From NCBI GenBank assembly GCA_003152275.1, contig PLZU01000041.1:38342-102341 (forward strand): DNA of 64,000 nucleotides. Direction: 5' to 3'. The notes under the pieces are model-generated. The model saw nothing but the letters and a program-made list of their open reading frames with translations. It was not told where the DNA came from and ran no database searches. The position numbers and the translations under genes are program-made. Every line of letters starts with the position of its first letter. Positions within the stretch are counted from its first letter, which is position 1. Positions 50,488-60,554 of this stretch are shown one piece after another. Source of the stretch: Actinomycetota bacterium (GTDB lineage: Bacteria > Actinomycetota > Thermoleophilia > Gaiellales > Gaiellaceae).

Positions 50488-52596
50488 TTACTGGGGGTTG
50501 CCACCGCTCGTCGTCGTCGGCGGTGGCAGCGGCTGCGGCTGCGGCTGCGGCGACGTCGGGGGGGCCGGCTTGCGGTTCGGCGGCTGCGGGCCGGGAGCGA
50601 CAGCCTGGGGCGTGGTCGTCGTGGCGCCCGTCGTCGTCGTGGGGATGTACGAGTAGGGCGACGAGACGGTGTGACCCGTGAACTGCGGATAGGTGAAGTC
50701 CAGGACGGGCAGCTTTTTGACCGCCTCCGACATGAAGCGATTCCAGATCATCGCCGGCAGCGAGCCGCCGAACACGGCGCCCCAGCCCTCGACGTTCAAG
50801 AGCGGGATCTCCGCCTTCGGGTAGCCGACCCACACGCACGCGGCGAGCTGCGGCACGTAACCGCAGAACCACGCGTCCGCGTAGTTCTCCGCGGTGCCGG
50901 TCTTGCCGGCGGCGGGACGGCCGAAGTACGCCGCGGTGCCTGTGCCGTGCGAGACGACGCCCTCGAGTGCGTACGTGACGAGATCGGCGGTGTTCTGCGG
51001 AATCGCCTGCACGCCGGGCCCGCTGAGCCCGCCGATCACGTCGCCGCCAGGGCCGCGCGCGAGGTCGAACGCCTGCGGCGCGCGGTAGACGCCGCGCGCG
51101 GCGAGCGTCGCGTACCCGCTCGTCATCTCGAGCGGGTTCACCGCCTGCGTGCCGAGCGTGATCGAGCACACCGGCTGCAAGGGCGTCGTAATGCCCATCT
51201 TGTGCGCGGTCGCGGCGACGTTCTCCGGTCCGACAATGTCGACGAGCTGCGCGAAGATCGTGTTCACCGAGTAAGCGGTCGCGTCGAGCAGATCCATGTA
51301 GCCGCCCGACTCGTCCGCGTAGTTGTGCACCGTCCACGGCACGCCGTTGAACGAGCACTTGGGATCGGTGATCGTCAGCTGCGACGGTCCGGAGAACGCG
51401 CTGTAGACAGAGTCGCCCTGGTCGATCGCCGTCGCGAGCGTAAATGGCTTGAAGGCGCTGCCCGCGGTCCGGCCGGACTGCGAGGCGAGATTGAACTTCA
51501 GCTGCCGCCCGTCGGGCAGGTAGGAGACCATTGCCTTCACCTCGCCCGTACGCGGATCGATCGCGACGAGGGCCGCGGCCGGGTCGGTCTTCACGCGCAG
51601 GACGCTCGCGGCCGCGGCTCGTGCCTCGTTCTGCATGCGAGGGTCGAGCGTCGTGCGCACCTGAAGGCCTCCTGCCTCGACGCGGCGCTCGCCGAAGCGC
51701 TGAACGAGCTGCTGCGTCGCCCAACCGAAGAAGTTCGGGTGGCGCTGCGCGCTGTACAGCGTCCCCGGCTTGAGTCCGAGGGGTGCCGCCACAGAGTTGC
51801 TGAACTCCTCCTGCGTGATGTACCCGTGCGTCAGCATCGCCTGCAGCACCTCGTTGCGGCGTGCGAGCGCATCGCCCGCGTGTTGCAGCGGGTCGTAGAG
51901 CGAGGGCGCCTGCGGCAGGCCGGCCAGGAGCGCCGCCTCCGGCAGCGTCAACGACCTCGCGCTCGTCGAGTAGAACGTCTGCGCGCCTGCCTGCGCGCCG
52001 TAGGCGTGCTGCCCATAGAACACCTCGTTCAGGTACGCGGCGAGGATCTGCTTCTTCGACCAGATGCCTGCGAGCTTCTCCGCGAGGCATGCCTCTTTCA
52101 GCTTGCGCGAGAGCGTGCGGTCGGCTTTGCCGATGTAGAGGTTGCGGACGAGCTGCTGCGTGATCGTCGAGCCGCCCTGCACGATGCGACCGGCCGTCAC
52201 GTTCTTGAAGAGCGCACGTGCGATGCCCTGATAGTCGAGCGCGCCGTGCTCCCAGAAGCGCGCATCCTCGATTGCCACCGTCGCCTCCGGCAGCCAGGGC
52301 GACATCTTGTCGAGGCGCAGCGGCTGCCGGTTCGTGCTCGACGGGATGACGCCGAGCAAGCTGCCGTCGGCGGCATAGAGGAACGAGTTCGAGCCGAGCG
52401 ACACCGGCCGCAGCGACTTGAGGTCACAGGCCCCGAAAACAAGCGCGCGGCCTGTCAGCGCCGCACCCGCGAGTGTCGCGACGATCACGGCGAGCACGCC
52501 GATGAGGGTGACCTGCACAAAATGGCGGTGCGGCCGCCGCCGCCGCCGCGCGCGGCGAAGGGCGACGAGCGCGTCGAGGTCGGCGTCGTCCAGCAA
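50488..52596 (-). CDS. bifunctional penicillin-binding protein 1A-type
   Basis: 702-residue class A PBP polymerising and cross-linking peptidoglycan. One N-terminal helix (VTLIGVLAVIVATLAGAALT) anchors it. Glycosyltransferase 51 motifs: AIEDARFWEHGALDYQGIAR with catalytic glutamate, GGSTITQQLVRNLY, and RKLKEACLAEKL. Transpeptidase motifs: SAFK in AGSAFKPFTLA, SVN in AYSVNTIFAQL and KTGT in AAGKTGTAENY. The C-terminal 55 residues are a Pro/Thr-rich tail. Start ATG. Confidence 0.93.
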   Translation of the reverse strand: MLDDADLDALVALRRARRRRRPHRHFVQVTLIGVLAVIVATLAGAALTGRALVFGACDLKSLRPVSLGSNSFLYAADGSLLGVIPSSTNRQPLRLDKMSPWLPEATVAIEDARFWEHGALDYQGIARALFKNVTAGRIVQGGSTITQQLVRNLYIGKADRTLSRKLKEACLAEKLAGIWSKKQILAAYLNEVFYGQHAYGAQAGAQTFYSTSARSLTLPEAALLAGLPQAPSLYDPLQHAGDALARRNEVLQAMLTHGYITQEEFSNSVAAPLGLKPGTLYSAQRHPNFFGWATQQLVQRFGERRVEAGGLQVRTTLDPRMQNEARAAAASVLRVKTDPAAALVAIDPRTGEVKAMVSYLPDGRQLKFNLASQSGRTAGSAFKPFTLATAIDQGDSVYSAFSGPSQLTITDPKCSFNGVPWTVHNYADESGGYMDLLDATAYSVNTIFAQLVDIVGPENVAATAHKMGITTPLQPVCSITLGTQAVNPLEMTSGYATLAARGVYRAPQAFDLARGPGGDVIGGLSGPGVQAIPQNTADLVTYALEGVVSHGTGTAAYFGRPAAGKTGTAENYADAWFCGYVPQLAACVWVGYPKAEIPLLNVEGWGAVFGGSLPAMIWNRFMSEAVKKLPVLDFTYPQFTGHTVSSPYSYIPTTTTGATTTTPQAVAPGPQPPNRKPAPPTSPQPQPQPLPPPTTTSGGNPQ

Positions 52597-52617
52597 CTCG
52601 ACCCCATTGTTGCGCTC

Positions 52618-53082
52618 TCAGTCGTGCAGAAACCCGCTGAGCAGCACGCCGAGAATCGGGATCGCGACCGTGAGGAGGAGGTTGGCGCGGCCGATCGCCG
52701 TCAGAACCCGCCGAAGCGACTGCGGGCGGCCGTCTTTTATCTGGCGGGCGAGGCCTGGGCCGAGGACGTAGTCGTGGAGGTAGGCGCCGGCGACGAGCAG
52801 GCCGACGCATGCGCCCTTGACCGCGAGCACCCAGTCGAACCTCGTCGGGGTCGTGTCGAAGGCGCCCGCACGGGAGGCGAGGATCGCGCCCGTGACGATC
52901 GCGATGCCGAGGGCGCTCCAGCCGATCGGCCGCCAGCGCCGGCCGAACTCGCGGAGGACCTGTGCACGCGCCTCGCCCTCGAGCCGCTGTACCGGCGGGA
53001 CGGCGACGAAGACGAGCGCGATCGTCCCGCCGACCCAGACGATCGCGGCGAGCAGATGCACGATGCGAAGCGCGGTGTCCAC
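52618..53082 (-). CDS. CopD-like/DUF2269-type four-helix membrane protein
   Basis: 154 residues with four hydrophobic helices. The first helix has the histidine pattern RIVHLLAAIVWVGGTIALVF, and the others AIVTGAILASRAG, VKGACVGLLVAGAYLHDYVL and LLTVAIPILGVLLSGFLHD. This is the CopD-domain fold found in copper-resistance and haem-binding membrane proteins; the substrate is not evident. Lies between the PBP and glycosidase genes on the same strand, with short gaps. Confidence 0.78.
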   Translation of the reverse strand: MDTALRIVHLLAAIVWVGGTIALVFVAVPPVQRLEGEARAQVLREFGRRWRPIGWSALGIAIVTGAILASRAGAFDTTPTRFDWVLAVKGACVGLLVAGAYLHDYVLGPGLARQIKDGRPQSLRRVLTAIGRANLLLTVAIPILGVLLSGFLHD

Positions 53083-53094
53083 CCGCTCGATTCT

Positions 53095-54357
53095 CTAGGA
53101 CAACGTGAGCGGCGGGCTTGCCCAGCCGATTGAGGGAGCCCAGAGGCGCACGCGCGCGCCGCGCGGAAGCGCGACCGTTCGGGTGAAGGTTCCACCGGCG
53201 CCCGTCTTCGCCGTTCCGCCGACGGCGCGCCACGCAGAGCCGACCAAGCGCTGGACGACGTACGCGCGGGGGCCGGCACCCGGGCGCACCTGGCCCCACA
53301 AGGCGGCGCTCGCGCCGTGCCGCGAGATCTGGACGAACGGCAGCGCGAAGGCGTGGTAGGCGGGCTTCGCAACGCCGCCCGCCGTGAAGGGGCCGCTCTG
53401 CCAGCCGCCGATGCTGGGCTCGTCGCGAACGAGAAAGTGGATCAGCACAGTAACGCCGCTCTGCTGCCAGACGCGGAGGTCGGCTTGGCCCAGGTAGGCG
53501 GCCTGCAGCGCATAGGAGACACCGAGCAGCCGGTCGGGCGGGTTCGTCTGGTAGCCGTACTCGGTCAGCCAAAGCGGCTTGGCGCCGAAGTAGCGCGTCA
53601 CGTCGGCGCGGATCGTCGGGAGCAGGGCCATCGTGAAATAGCCGCAGGTCGAGCACGTCGCATGGGTCGGAGTCTCGCCGCGGCCAACGGGGTAAGGATT
53701 CTGCGCGTACGCGTCGAGCCGAGCGTGCGCCGTGTACATGCCCTGCATGAACGCGAGTGGAGACATTCCCGACGGTGTCTTGCGTGGCGACGTCACACCG
53801 CCGGCAACGCGGTTCGCCGCGGACGCTTCGTGAAGCGACGCGAACGCTGGATTGAGGACTCGCTGAACGTAGAGGCTGGGCGAGACGGGCACCGAGAACG
53901 TCCGGCTGTTCGGCTCGTTCCACGCGGTCCACATGTGCACCCAGGGGAAGCGCAGAGCGGCGGCGTAGGCGAAGTCTCCAAACCCAGTGGAGGGCAGGCT
54001 TGCGGGAGAACCGCCGCCGTTCGCCCAGCGCGGCGAGCCGTAGAGCGTCACGAGTGTGCGGATGCCCTGCGCGTGCAGTGCATCGAGCACGTCGCCGTAG
54101 GCGCCCCAGTCGTATGCGGAGGGGCTGCGCTGGTTGGCCGGCTTCTGCGCAGCGACCTGATCCCAGCGGAGCGTGAACCGCACGACACCGACACCGAGGT
54201 TCTCGAGCGTCGTCAGACGCTGCGGCAACGTCCCCGGCCCGTACATGAGCCACGCGTCGTCCTGGATGCCGAACTCCGCACCATGCGACGCCTGCGCCGG
54301 CGCAGCGACGACCAGCGCAAGCGCTGCGAGGACTACCGCACCGACCCCCCGGAACAC
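53095..54357 (-). CDS. secreted glycoside hydrolase, clan A type (GH5/GH39-like)
   Basis: 420 residues with a signal peptide (VVLAALALVVAAPAQA-SHG). The TIM barrel shows VRFTLRWDQVAAQKPANQ, the acid/base glutamate in TAWNEPNSRTF near residue 146, and the nucleophile in LWLTEYGYQ near residue 265. The last 90 residues are a beta-sandwich appendage. It should cut a beta-linked polysaccharide outside the cell; the substrate is unknown. ATG start. Confidence 0.85.
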   Translation of the reverse strand: MFRGVGAVVLAALALVVAAPAQASHGAEFGIQDDAWLMYGPGTLPQRLTTLENLGVGVVRFTLRWDQVAAQKPANQRSPSAYDWGAYGDVLDALHAQGIRTLVTLYGSPRWANGGGSPASLPSTGFGDFAYAAALRFPWVHMWTAWNEPNSRTFSVPVSPSLYVQRVLNPAFASLHEASAANRVAGGVTSPRKTPSGMSPLAFMQGMYTAHARLDAYAQNPYPVGRGETPTHATCSTCGYFTMALLPTIRADVTRYFGAKPLWLTEYGYQTNPPDRLLGVSYALQAAYLGQADLRVWQQSGVTVLIHFLVRDEPSIGGWQSGPFTAGGVAKPAYHAFALPFVQISRHGASAALWGQVRPGAGPRAYVVQRLVGSAWRAVGGTAKTGAGGTFTRTVALPRGARVRLWAPSIGWASPPLTLS

Positions 54358-54438
54358 GCAGAGACGGTAGCGGCTGCGTTGTTAATTTCGTGTTCGTTGT
54401 GTTTGTTCGGTCGCACCCCCGGCAATGAGGGAGGTCGC

Positions 54439-54999
54439 ATGCTCGGGTCACTGTCGGCTGTTTTCCATTCGACCGCCTTCACGGTGGCGCGCGATCTCGC
54501 GCTCTTCTGCGTTGTCCTACTTTGGCTCGGCTGCGCCTTCTGGACGCACCGCGACGCGAAGCGGCGGATCGACGATCTCGTGCTCGTCTGGACGGCGACC
54601 CTCCTGGGTCTCTTCCCGGTCGTTGGCCCGCTCGCGTACCTGCTCTTCCGGCCGCCGGAGACCCTCGAGGAGGCCCGGGCCCGCGGGATCGAGCTCCGAG
54701 CGCTCGAGACTCGCCTCGAGCGGCGGGAGCCGCAGTGCCCGCTCTGCCGGACGGCCGTCGACGCCGCCTTCCTCATCTGCCCGGTCTGCACGACCCGGCT
54801 GAAGAAGCCCTGCCAGGCCTGCAAGGCGCCGCTCGAGCCCCTCTGGCAGGCCTGCCCCTACTGCGCGGTCCCGGTCAAAGCGACAGGTCTCCGGGCCCCG
54901 GCCACGCTCGAGCTCGACACGGCCCTGACGGCCGAAATCGCCTCGAAAGGCAATGGAAAGGCCCGCGCCGGGCGCCCCCGCCGGGCCGCCGCCTCCTGA
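54439..54999 (+). CDS. membrane protein with double zinc-ribbon domain
   Basis: 186 residues. Two N-terminal hydrophobic helices (ARDLALFCVVLLWLGCAFW and WTATLLGLFPVVGPLAYLLF) are followed by a charged linker and two zinc ribbons: CPLC, CPVC, CQAC and CPYC. The tail is basic. ATG 54439 has GGGAGG five bases upstream; a much longer in-frame opening upstream is antisense to the glycosidase gene. Function unknown; similar to zinc-ribbon membrane proteins of other actinobacteria. Confidence 0.8.
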   Translation: MLGSLSAVFHSTAFTVARDLALFCVVLLWLGCAFWTHRDAKRRIDDLVLVWTATLLGLFPVVGPLAYLLFRPPETLEEARARGIELRALETRLERREPQCPLCRTAVDAAFLICPVCTTRLKKPCQACKAPLEPLWQACPYCAVPVKATGLRAPATLELDTALTAEIASKGNGKARAGRPRRAAAS

Positions 55000-55076
55000 A
55001 CCCGTTTCTAACTACGTGTTTCTGGCTCGTTTCGGCCCGCTTACGTATGGGAACACGAAACCGTCAGAAATGCTGA

Positions 55077-55149
55077 AGCCGACGCGCGGATTCGAACCGC
55101 GGACCCCATCATTACGAGTGATGTGCTCTACCAGCTGAGCTACGTCGGC
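55077..55149 (-). tRNA. tRNA-Thr (anticodon CGT)
   Basis: Cloverleaf on the minus strand: acceptor GCCGACG pairing with CGTCGGC, D-arm GCTCAGCTGGTAGAGC, anticodon stem CATCA/TGATG with loop CTCGTAA (anticodon CGT), and T-arm GCGGTTCGAATCCGC. Discriminator is U; the CCA end is not encoded. Reads ACG codons. Confidence 0.95.
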
Positions 55150-55246
55150 GCAGCACCCATTCTACCGCGGCCGACTGGAGGACGAAAACCCCCGAGGAGC
55201 AGGTGTTATGGAGTGTTAGGGAATCGCAAATTTGCACTTCTGGGAA

Positions 55247-55275
55247 TGGACTTGAGCGCGGTCCCGTTCTATAAT
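55247..55275 (+). promoter_or_regulatory. strong sigma-70 promoter of the second sigma factor gene
   Basis: TGGACT, 17 bases, then a perfect TATAAT at 55270-55275. Transcription would start near 55282, giving a GC-rich leader of about 90 bases that contains AAGGAGG (55324-55330) next to a CGCGGCC-type stem, upstream of the true ribosome site. Confidence 0.75.
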
Positions 55276-55358
55276 TCACACAGGGCGACCGACCATCGCG
55301 GGTAACTCCGCGCACCGGGCGCCAAGGAGGCCGCGCCGCACGCGGCCCCACCACGACG

Positions 55359-55364
55359 AAAGGG
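55359..55364 (+). promoter_or_regulatory. ribosome site AAAGGG for a CTG start
   Basis: AAAGGG ends six bases before CTG 55371. No ATG, GTG or TTG lies at proper distance in the sigma frame; the first GTG is 93 bases on and lacks such a site. Confidence 0.6.
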
Positions 55365-55370
55365 ATTCAA

Positions 55371-56411
<1,041 letters not shown>

Positions 56412-56421
56412 GTCGTAGAAC

Positions 56422-56459
56422 CGGGGTCAGACTTCGCGCAAGCGGGGTCTGACCCCGCT
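56422..56459 (+). terminator. GGGGTC-GACCCC-type palindrome after the sigma gene
   Basis: CGGGGTCAGAC (56422-56432) is inversely repeated at GTCTGACCCCG (56447-56457), and the right part alone forms AGCGGGGTC-T-GACCCCGCT (56441-56459), with TTCTT after it. It shares the GTCWGAC core with the element at 38338-38369. Probably terminates the sigma transcript while also belonging to a dispersed repeat family. Confidence 0.6.
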
Positions 56460-56460
56460 T

Positions 56461-56486
56461 CTTGACGGCTCAGCTTGACGGCTCAG
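56461..56486. repeat. 13-base tandem duplication CTTGACGGCTCAG
   Basis: CTTGACGGCTCAG occurs twice head to tail (56461-56473 and 56474-56486); the second copy covers the stop codon of the ECF gene (56483-56485). Looks like a recent slippage event. Confidence 0.6.
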
Positions 56487-57682
56487 CCGTCGCCATTCCC
56501 CTTGCCGTGGCCGCCGCGGCTGTTGGAATCCTGCGCGGCCGACCCCGGCACAGGCTGCGGCGCGACGGACTGGACCGGAGGACTGACGCTCGGGTTGCCG
56601 GCGTCCTGTCGCCGGCCGTGCGCGTCGCTCTGCCGACCATGATTGCCCTGCTGATTGCCCCGTTGCTCATCCGCCCGTTTTGCAGCCTGTTTGTCCGCTT
56701 TCGACTGCTGAACCGGCTCGCTCGGCGCCAGGGTCGAGGCGGACGGCGCACCCTCGCGAGCGGTCACGTCACGGTGGCCGGCCGACGGCTGGGCGGTCGA
56801 GTGCGCGCGCGCGCCACGGTGCCGGCGCCAAGCATGCGTCTGCTTGTGCCGCGCAGGCGAGACCGGATGCACTGCCGCCGAGACAGTGGCGGAGGTCTGC
56901 CGGACGGGAGCCGTTGCGTGCGCGCTCGCGCGCGCCGCGGTGTGCGCCTTGGGCACGTTCGTCACCTGGTGACGCTGGTGCTGCAGCGGCTCGGCTGCGA
57001 CGACCGTGGTCGCGCTCACGACCGCGACGGTCGCAGCGACCTTCGCGGCGACGCTGCCGCCGATGAGTGCCGTCTTGAGGCCGGCGAGCACGTTGCTCCA
57101 GTCGAGCGCCCGGGCGACGCGGCGTTTCTTCTTCTCCGGCGGCTGCTCGAGACCGCTTGCGAGCGAGCGCCGCGCGCGGAAGATCAAGGTTTCGACCGCC
57201 GCCTGCGAGAGCTCGAGCTCCGCTGCGATCTCGCGGTATGAGAGTCCCTGCCACTCGCGCAGCAGGATGGCGCGCCGCTGCGTCTCCGGCAGCCGCTCGA
57301 GAACGTCCTGGAGCCCGATCAGCTCGTCCGCGCGGCGCGACGGTGCCGGGGTCAGCTCCTCGATGACCTCGAAGTCGGCCGGCGACTCGATGCGGCCTCG
57401 GCGCCACGCAGAGCGGCGGCGCGACAGGCAGACGTTATGGGCGATCTTGAAGAGCCACGCCGCCTCGAGTTCGGGCACGACGCCGCGCTTGATGCCGCGG
57501 AACGCGTTCAGGAACGTGCTCTGCACCGCGTCCTCGGCCTCCTCGCGCGAACCGAGCTGGTGCAGGCAGTAGCGGAAGACCTGGTTCGCGTACTGCTCGT
57601 AGAGCGCGCGCGTTGCGTCCGCCTCGGGAGCAACGGCCCCTTCGACGCGGCTCGCACGACCTATGGACGGAACTGCGGCCAA
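56483..57682 (-). CDS. ECF sigma factor with membrane helix and long disordered C-terminal tail
   Basis: 399 residues. The first 190 are an ECF sigma: LYEQYANQVFRYCLHQLGSR and DAVQSTFLNAFRGI in region 2, LQDVLERLPETQRRAILLRE and SYREIAAELELSQAAVETLI in region 4. Then a basic patch KKKRRVARALDW, a possible helix (AAKVAATVAVVSATTVVAAE) and about 170 residues rich in His, Gln, Ala, Ser and Pro. The extension may be a built-in anchor or sensor, like ECF factors with fused anti-sigma parts. TTG start; promoter at 57742-57770. Confidence 0.83.
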   Translation of the reverse strand: MAAVPSIGRASRVEGAVAPEADATRALYEQYANQVFRYCLHQLGSREEAEDAVQSTFLNAFRGIKRGVVPELEAAWLFKIAHNVCLSRRRSAWRRGRIESPADFEVIEELTPAPSRRADELIGLQDVLERLPETQRRAILLREWQGLSYREIAAELELSQAAVETLIFRARRSLASGLEQPPEKKKRRVARALDWSNVLAGLKTALIGGSVAAKVAATVAVVSATTVVAAEPLQHQRHQVTNVPKAHTAARASAHATAPVRQTSATVSAAVHPVSPARHKQTHAWRRHRGARAHSTAQPSAGHRDVTAREGAPSASTLAPSEPVQQSKADKQAAKRADEQRGNQQGNHGRQSDAHGRRQDAGNPSVSPPVQSVAPQPVPGSAAQDSNSRGGHGKGNGDG

Positions 57683-57741
57683 ATCTTCTTCCCCCGCTCG
57701 AAGATCGAGGGCGCGCTCCGCCCGAGCACGCCTGGTTTCAC

Positions 57742-57770
57742 ACTATGGGTGAGGTTCCCGACTCCGGCAA
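57742..57770 (-). promoter_or_regulatory. candidate promoter of the ECF gene
   Basis: Minus strand TTGCCG, 17 bases, CATAGT; start of transcription about 50 bases before the TTG codon. A GGGAACC stretch inside the spacer recalls ECF -35 elements, so autoregulation is possible. Confidence 0.5.
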
Positions 57771-57801
57771 CCCACTCAGGGGGATCTTTCGGCGTTTTTG
57801 G

Positions 57802-57846
57802 CGAAGTTCCTGAGCGGCCGCGCTGTGCGCGTGGGCAGGAACTTCG
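57802..57846 (-). terminator. hairpin after holB
   Basis: 11-base arms CGAAGTTCCTG (57802-57812) and CAGGAACTTCG (57836-57846) are perfect, with a 23-base loop, directly past the holB stop on the minus strand. No T run. The 165-base gap otherwise holds only the ECF promoter. Confidence 0.55.
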
Positions 57847-57847
57847 G

Positions 57848-58930
57848 CTAGCGGGCGAAAACTTGCGGTCCGGCAAGCTCGCGCCGCAGGCGGACAAGGA
57901 GCGCCTCGAGCGCGAGCGGCACTGCGAGCTGGAGCTCCTCGGCCTCCCGCCAGGCGGCCCTGACGAGCTCGCAGGCCCGTTCGGCACCCTGGAGGCGCTC
58001 GCGGGTCGCGTCGGAACGGAGCTCTCCGAGGCGGTCGACGTGCACGACGGCCCCTTCCGCGCCGGCCGCAAGCACGACGAGGTCGCGATACCACCACTCG
58101 AGCTCCTCGAGCGCAGCGAGGAGCTCGTCGCGCTCGGCGCCGCGTTGCGCGCGGCGCACGCGCTGCTCGGCCTCCCGCCCGGTCAGCTCATGCAGCTCGA
58201 CGGTCTCCTCGGCCTTCTCCTTTGCCTCCGACCCGCGCTCACCGATCCCCTCGAGCAGTGCCTGCGCCCCGTCGCCGGCGTCGAATGCGGGGTCGAGATA
58301 CACAGCGCGTGCGACGGCGATCAACGCTTCGCGCCGTTTCTGCGCTGCGGGATCGAGAAGTCGCGCGGCACGATCGAGCCGGCCCGCTGCGACCCGCGCA
58401 ATCGTCGTCGCTTCCTCCTCCGACAGATCGGGAGCACGCATCCTGACCTCCGCACGCACAGCGCTCTCGGACAGACGGCGGAACGGAACGAGCTGGCAGC
58501 GCGAGCGGATCGTCTCGGGCAACGGGCCGAGGTCGCTCGCGAGCAGCACGATCACCGCGTAGGACGGTGGCTCCTCGAGATCCTTGAGCAGCGCGTCCGC
58601 GGCGTCCTCGTTCATCGTGTCGGCGTCCAGAATCAGATACACACGTCGCGACGCCTCGTACGGCCGCATGTGCAGGTCCTTGCGTAGCGTACGGATGTCG
58701 TCGATCCGGATCTGGTCGCCGACCGGCTCGAGCACATACAGATCGGGATGCGTGCGCCGCTCGACACGCGCGTGATCGCCAAGAAGCTCGGCTGCGAAGA
58801 GGAGCGCGACGGCACGCTTGCCGACACCGGGCGGACCGTGCAGCAGATAGGCGTGGGCCGGCCCCTCGGTGAGCGCGGCGGACAGCAGGCGCTTCGCCTC
58901 GTGCTGCTCTGCGACGGCGGCGAACGTCAC
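57848..58930 (-). CDS. holB: DNA polymerase III delta' subunit
   Basis: 360-residue clamp-loader subunit. Walker A GPPGVGKRA (32-40), LILDADTMNEDAADALLKDL, LEEPPSYAVIVLLASDL and the sensor SRC motif in TIRSRCQLVPF are present; the zinc-binding cysteines of other delta' proteins are absent. Overlaps the tmk stop by 4 bases, the standard tmk-holB pair. Confidence 0.9.
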   Translation of the reverse strand: MTFAAVAEQHEAKRLLSAALTEGPAHAYLLHGPPGVGKRAVALLFAAELLGDHARVERRTHPDLYVLEPVGDQIRIDDIRTLRKDLHMRPYEASRRVYLILDADTMNEDAADALLKDLEEPPSYAVIVLLASDLGPLPETIRSRCQLVPFRRLSESAVRAEVRMRAPDLSEEEATTIARVAAGRLDRAARLLDPAAQKRREALIAVARAVYLDPAFDAGDGAQALLEGIGERGSEAKEKAEETVELHELTGREAEQRVRRAQRGAERDELLAALEELEWWYRDLVVLAAGAEGAVVHVDRLGELRSDATRERLQGAERACELVRAAWREAEELQLAVPLALEALLVRLRRELAGPQVFAR

Positions 58931-59598
58931 GGGAGCAACGGCTCCACAGCGGTCCAGATCTCGGCGGCAATGTCGTCGATGTCGCGCGCGGCGCCGTCGT
59001 CACCCGCAGTCGAGACCACCTGCCAGCCGTCGCGCCCCGCAAGCTCGAGATACACCTCACGGGTCGCGCCGCTGTGCGCGGCGTCGGCTTCGTGGATGTC
59101 GGCCTCGAGCGTCGTGTAGCCGCGTGCCGCTTTGCGCCCGACGAGCCTGCGTGCGAGCGCGACGGGCGCGTCGAGCAGGATCACGAGCTGCGGGCGCGGG
59201 AGCGCGAACTCTCCGTACTCGACCTCCTCGAGCCAGTCGAGCAGACGGCGACGCGCCTCGCCCGTCAGCTTCGCTCCCTGGTGGGCCTGGTTCGACGCGA
59301 CGTAACGGTCGCACACGACGAGATCGTGCTCCTGGAGCGCCGCCACGATCCGCGGGCGAGCATGGAAGCGGTCACCGGCGTAGAGCAGCGCCGCAAGCTC
59401 CGGGTGGACCTCGTCGGCCGTGCCGAACTCGCCGTTCAGATAATCAGCCACCGCACGGCTGAACGGGTTGTCGTCGTAGAGGGGGAAGCTGAACGAGGCG
59501 ACGCGGCGGCCTTGCCCGGCAGCCGTCTCGGCGAGACGCACGGCCTGCGTCCCCTTGCCGGTGCCGTCGATGCCCTCGATCGCGAGCAGCAGTCCCAT
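58927..59598 (-). CDS. tmk: thymidylate kinase
   Basis: 223-residue dTMP kinase. P-loop IEGIDGTGKGTQAVRLAE, the DRY motif in VVCDRYVASNQAHQG, and RPQLVILLDAPVALARRL are present. The LID region RRLVGRKAARGYTTLEADI has one basic run. Slightly longer than usual. ATG 59598; 22 bases from the divergent epimerase start. Confidence 0.9.
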   Translation of the reverse strand: MGLLLAIEGIDGTGKGTQAVRLAETAAGQGRRVASFSFPLYDDNPFSRAVADYLNGEFGTADEVHPELAALLYAGDRFHARPRIVAALQEHDLVVCDRYVASNQAHQGAKLTGEARRRLLDWLEEVEYGEFALPRPQLVILLDAPVALARRLVGRKAARGYTTLEADIHEADAAHSGATREVYLELAGRDGWQVVSTAGDDGAARDIDDIAAEIWTAVEPLLP

Positions 59599-59620
59599 GG
59601 AGCCCTAGGATACGAGGCGC

Positions 59621-60526
59621 ATGCGGGCGGTTGTCACCGGGGGGGCAGGCTTCATCGGATCGCACGTCGTCGAGGCGCTGCTCGCGCGGGGCGACGAGGT
59701 GCACGTGCTCGACGACCTCTCGAGGGGCACGCGCGAGCGGGTCGCGGCCGGGGCCGAGCTCCACGTCGCGGATATCCGCGAGCCGGACGCCGTCTTCGAC
59801 TCGGTGCGGCCGGAGGCCGTCTTCCACCTCGCCGCCCAGGCGGACGTGCGCGTTTCGGTCGAGCGTCCCGACTTCGACGCCGACGTGAACGTGCTCGGCA
59901 CGGTGCGCATCCTCGAGGCGGCCCGGCGCAGCGGCGCCAAGGTGGTCTTCTCGTCGACCGGCGGCGCAGTCTACGGCGAGTGCACGAGCCCGGCAATGGA
60001 GTCGGCAGAGCGGCGCCCGCTCGCCCCCTACGGGACGTCGAAGCTCTGCGGAGAGGAGTACCTCGCGACGTGGAACCGTCTGTACGGCACCGAGCACGTC
60101 TCGCTTCGGTTCGCCAACGTCTACGGCCCACGCCAGGAGCCGCACGGCGAGGCCGGGGTCGTCGCGATCTTCATGGGGCTCCTGCACGCCGGCGGCACGC
60201 CAAAGATCTACGGCGACGGCAGCCAGACGCGCGACTACGTGTTCGTCGCGGACACCGTGCGCGCGATGCTCGCCGCGCTCGATCACGAGGGCGGCGGCGT
60301 CTTCAACATCGGCACGAGCGTCGAGACGTCGGTCGTCGAGCTGTACGACGCGATCCAGGGAGCAAGCGGGGTCACCCGCAAGGCGGCGTTCGCAGAGGCG
60401 CGGCTCGGCGAGCTGCAGCGGAGCGTCCTCGACAGCTCGCTCGCGGGACGCGAGCTCGGCTGGCGTCCCGAGCACTCGCTCGACGACGGGCTCGCGCGGA
60501 CCTGGGCCTGGGTCGTGCAGGAGTAG
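59621..60526 (+). CDS. galE: NAD-dependent sugar epimerase (UDP-glucose 4-epimerase type)
   Basis: 301-residue SDR-extended epimerase. NAD loop VVTGGAGFIGSHVVEALLAR, VFHLAAQADVRVSVERP, SSTGGAVYGE, and the catalytic YGTSK in LAPYGTSKLCGEEY. DGSQTRDYVFVADTVRAMLA is typical of GalE. Specificity between UDP-glucose and other UDP sugars not set. ATG start. Confidence 0.88.
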   Translation: MRAVVTGGAGFIGSHVVEALLARGDEVHVLDDLSRGTRERVAAGAELHVADIREPDAVFDSVRPEAVFHLAAQADVRVSVERPDFDADVNVLGTVRILEAARRSGAKVVFSSTGGAVYGECTSPAMESAERRPLAPYGTSKLCGEEYLATWNRLYGTEHVSLRFANVYGPRQEPHGEAGVVAIFMGLLHAGGTPKIYGDGSQTRDYVFVADTVRAMLAALDHEGGGVFNIGTSVETSVVELYDAIQGASGVTRKAAFAEARLGELQRSVLDSSLAGRELGWRPEHSLDDGLARTWAWVVQE

Positions 60527-60554
60527 CGCGCGCCGGCGCGAATCGGTTCGCGCC

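Noticed and set aside
53317..54438. Upstream extension of the zinc-ribbon membrane protein
   Set aside because: The open frame is antisense to the glycosidase gene; ATG 54439 has a strong ribosome site and starts just before the membrane helices.
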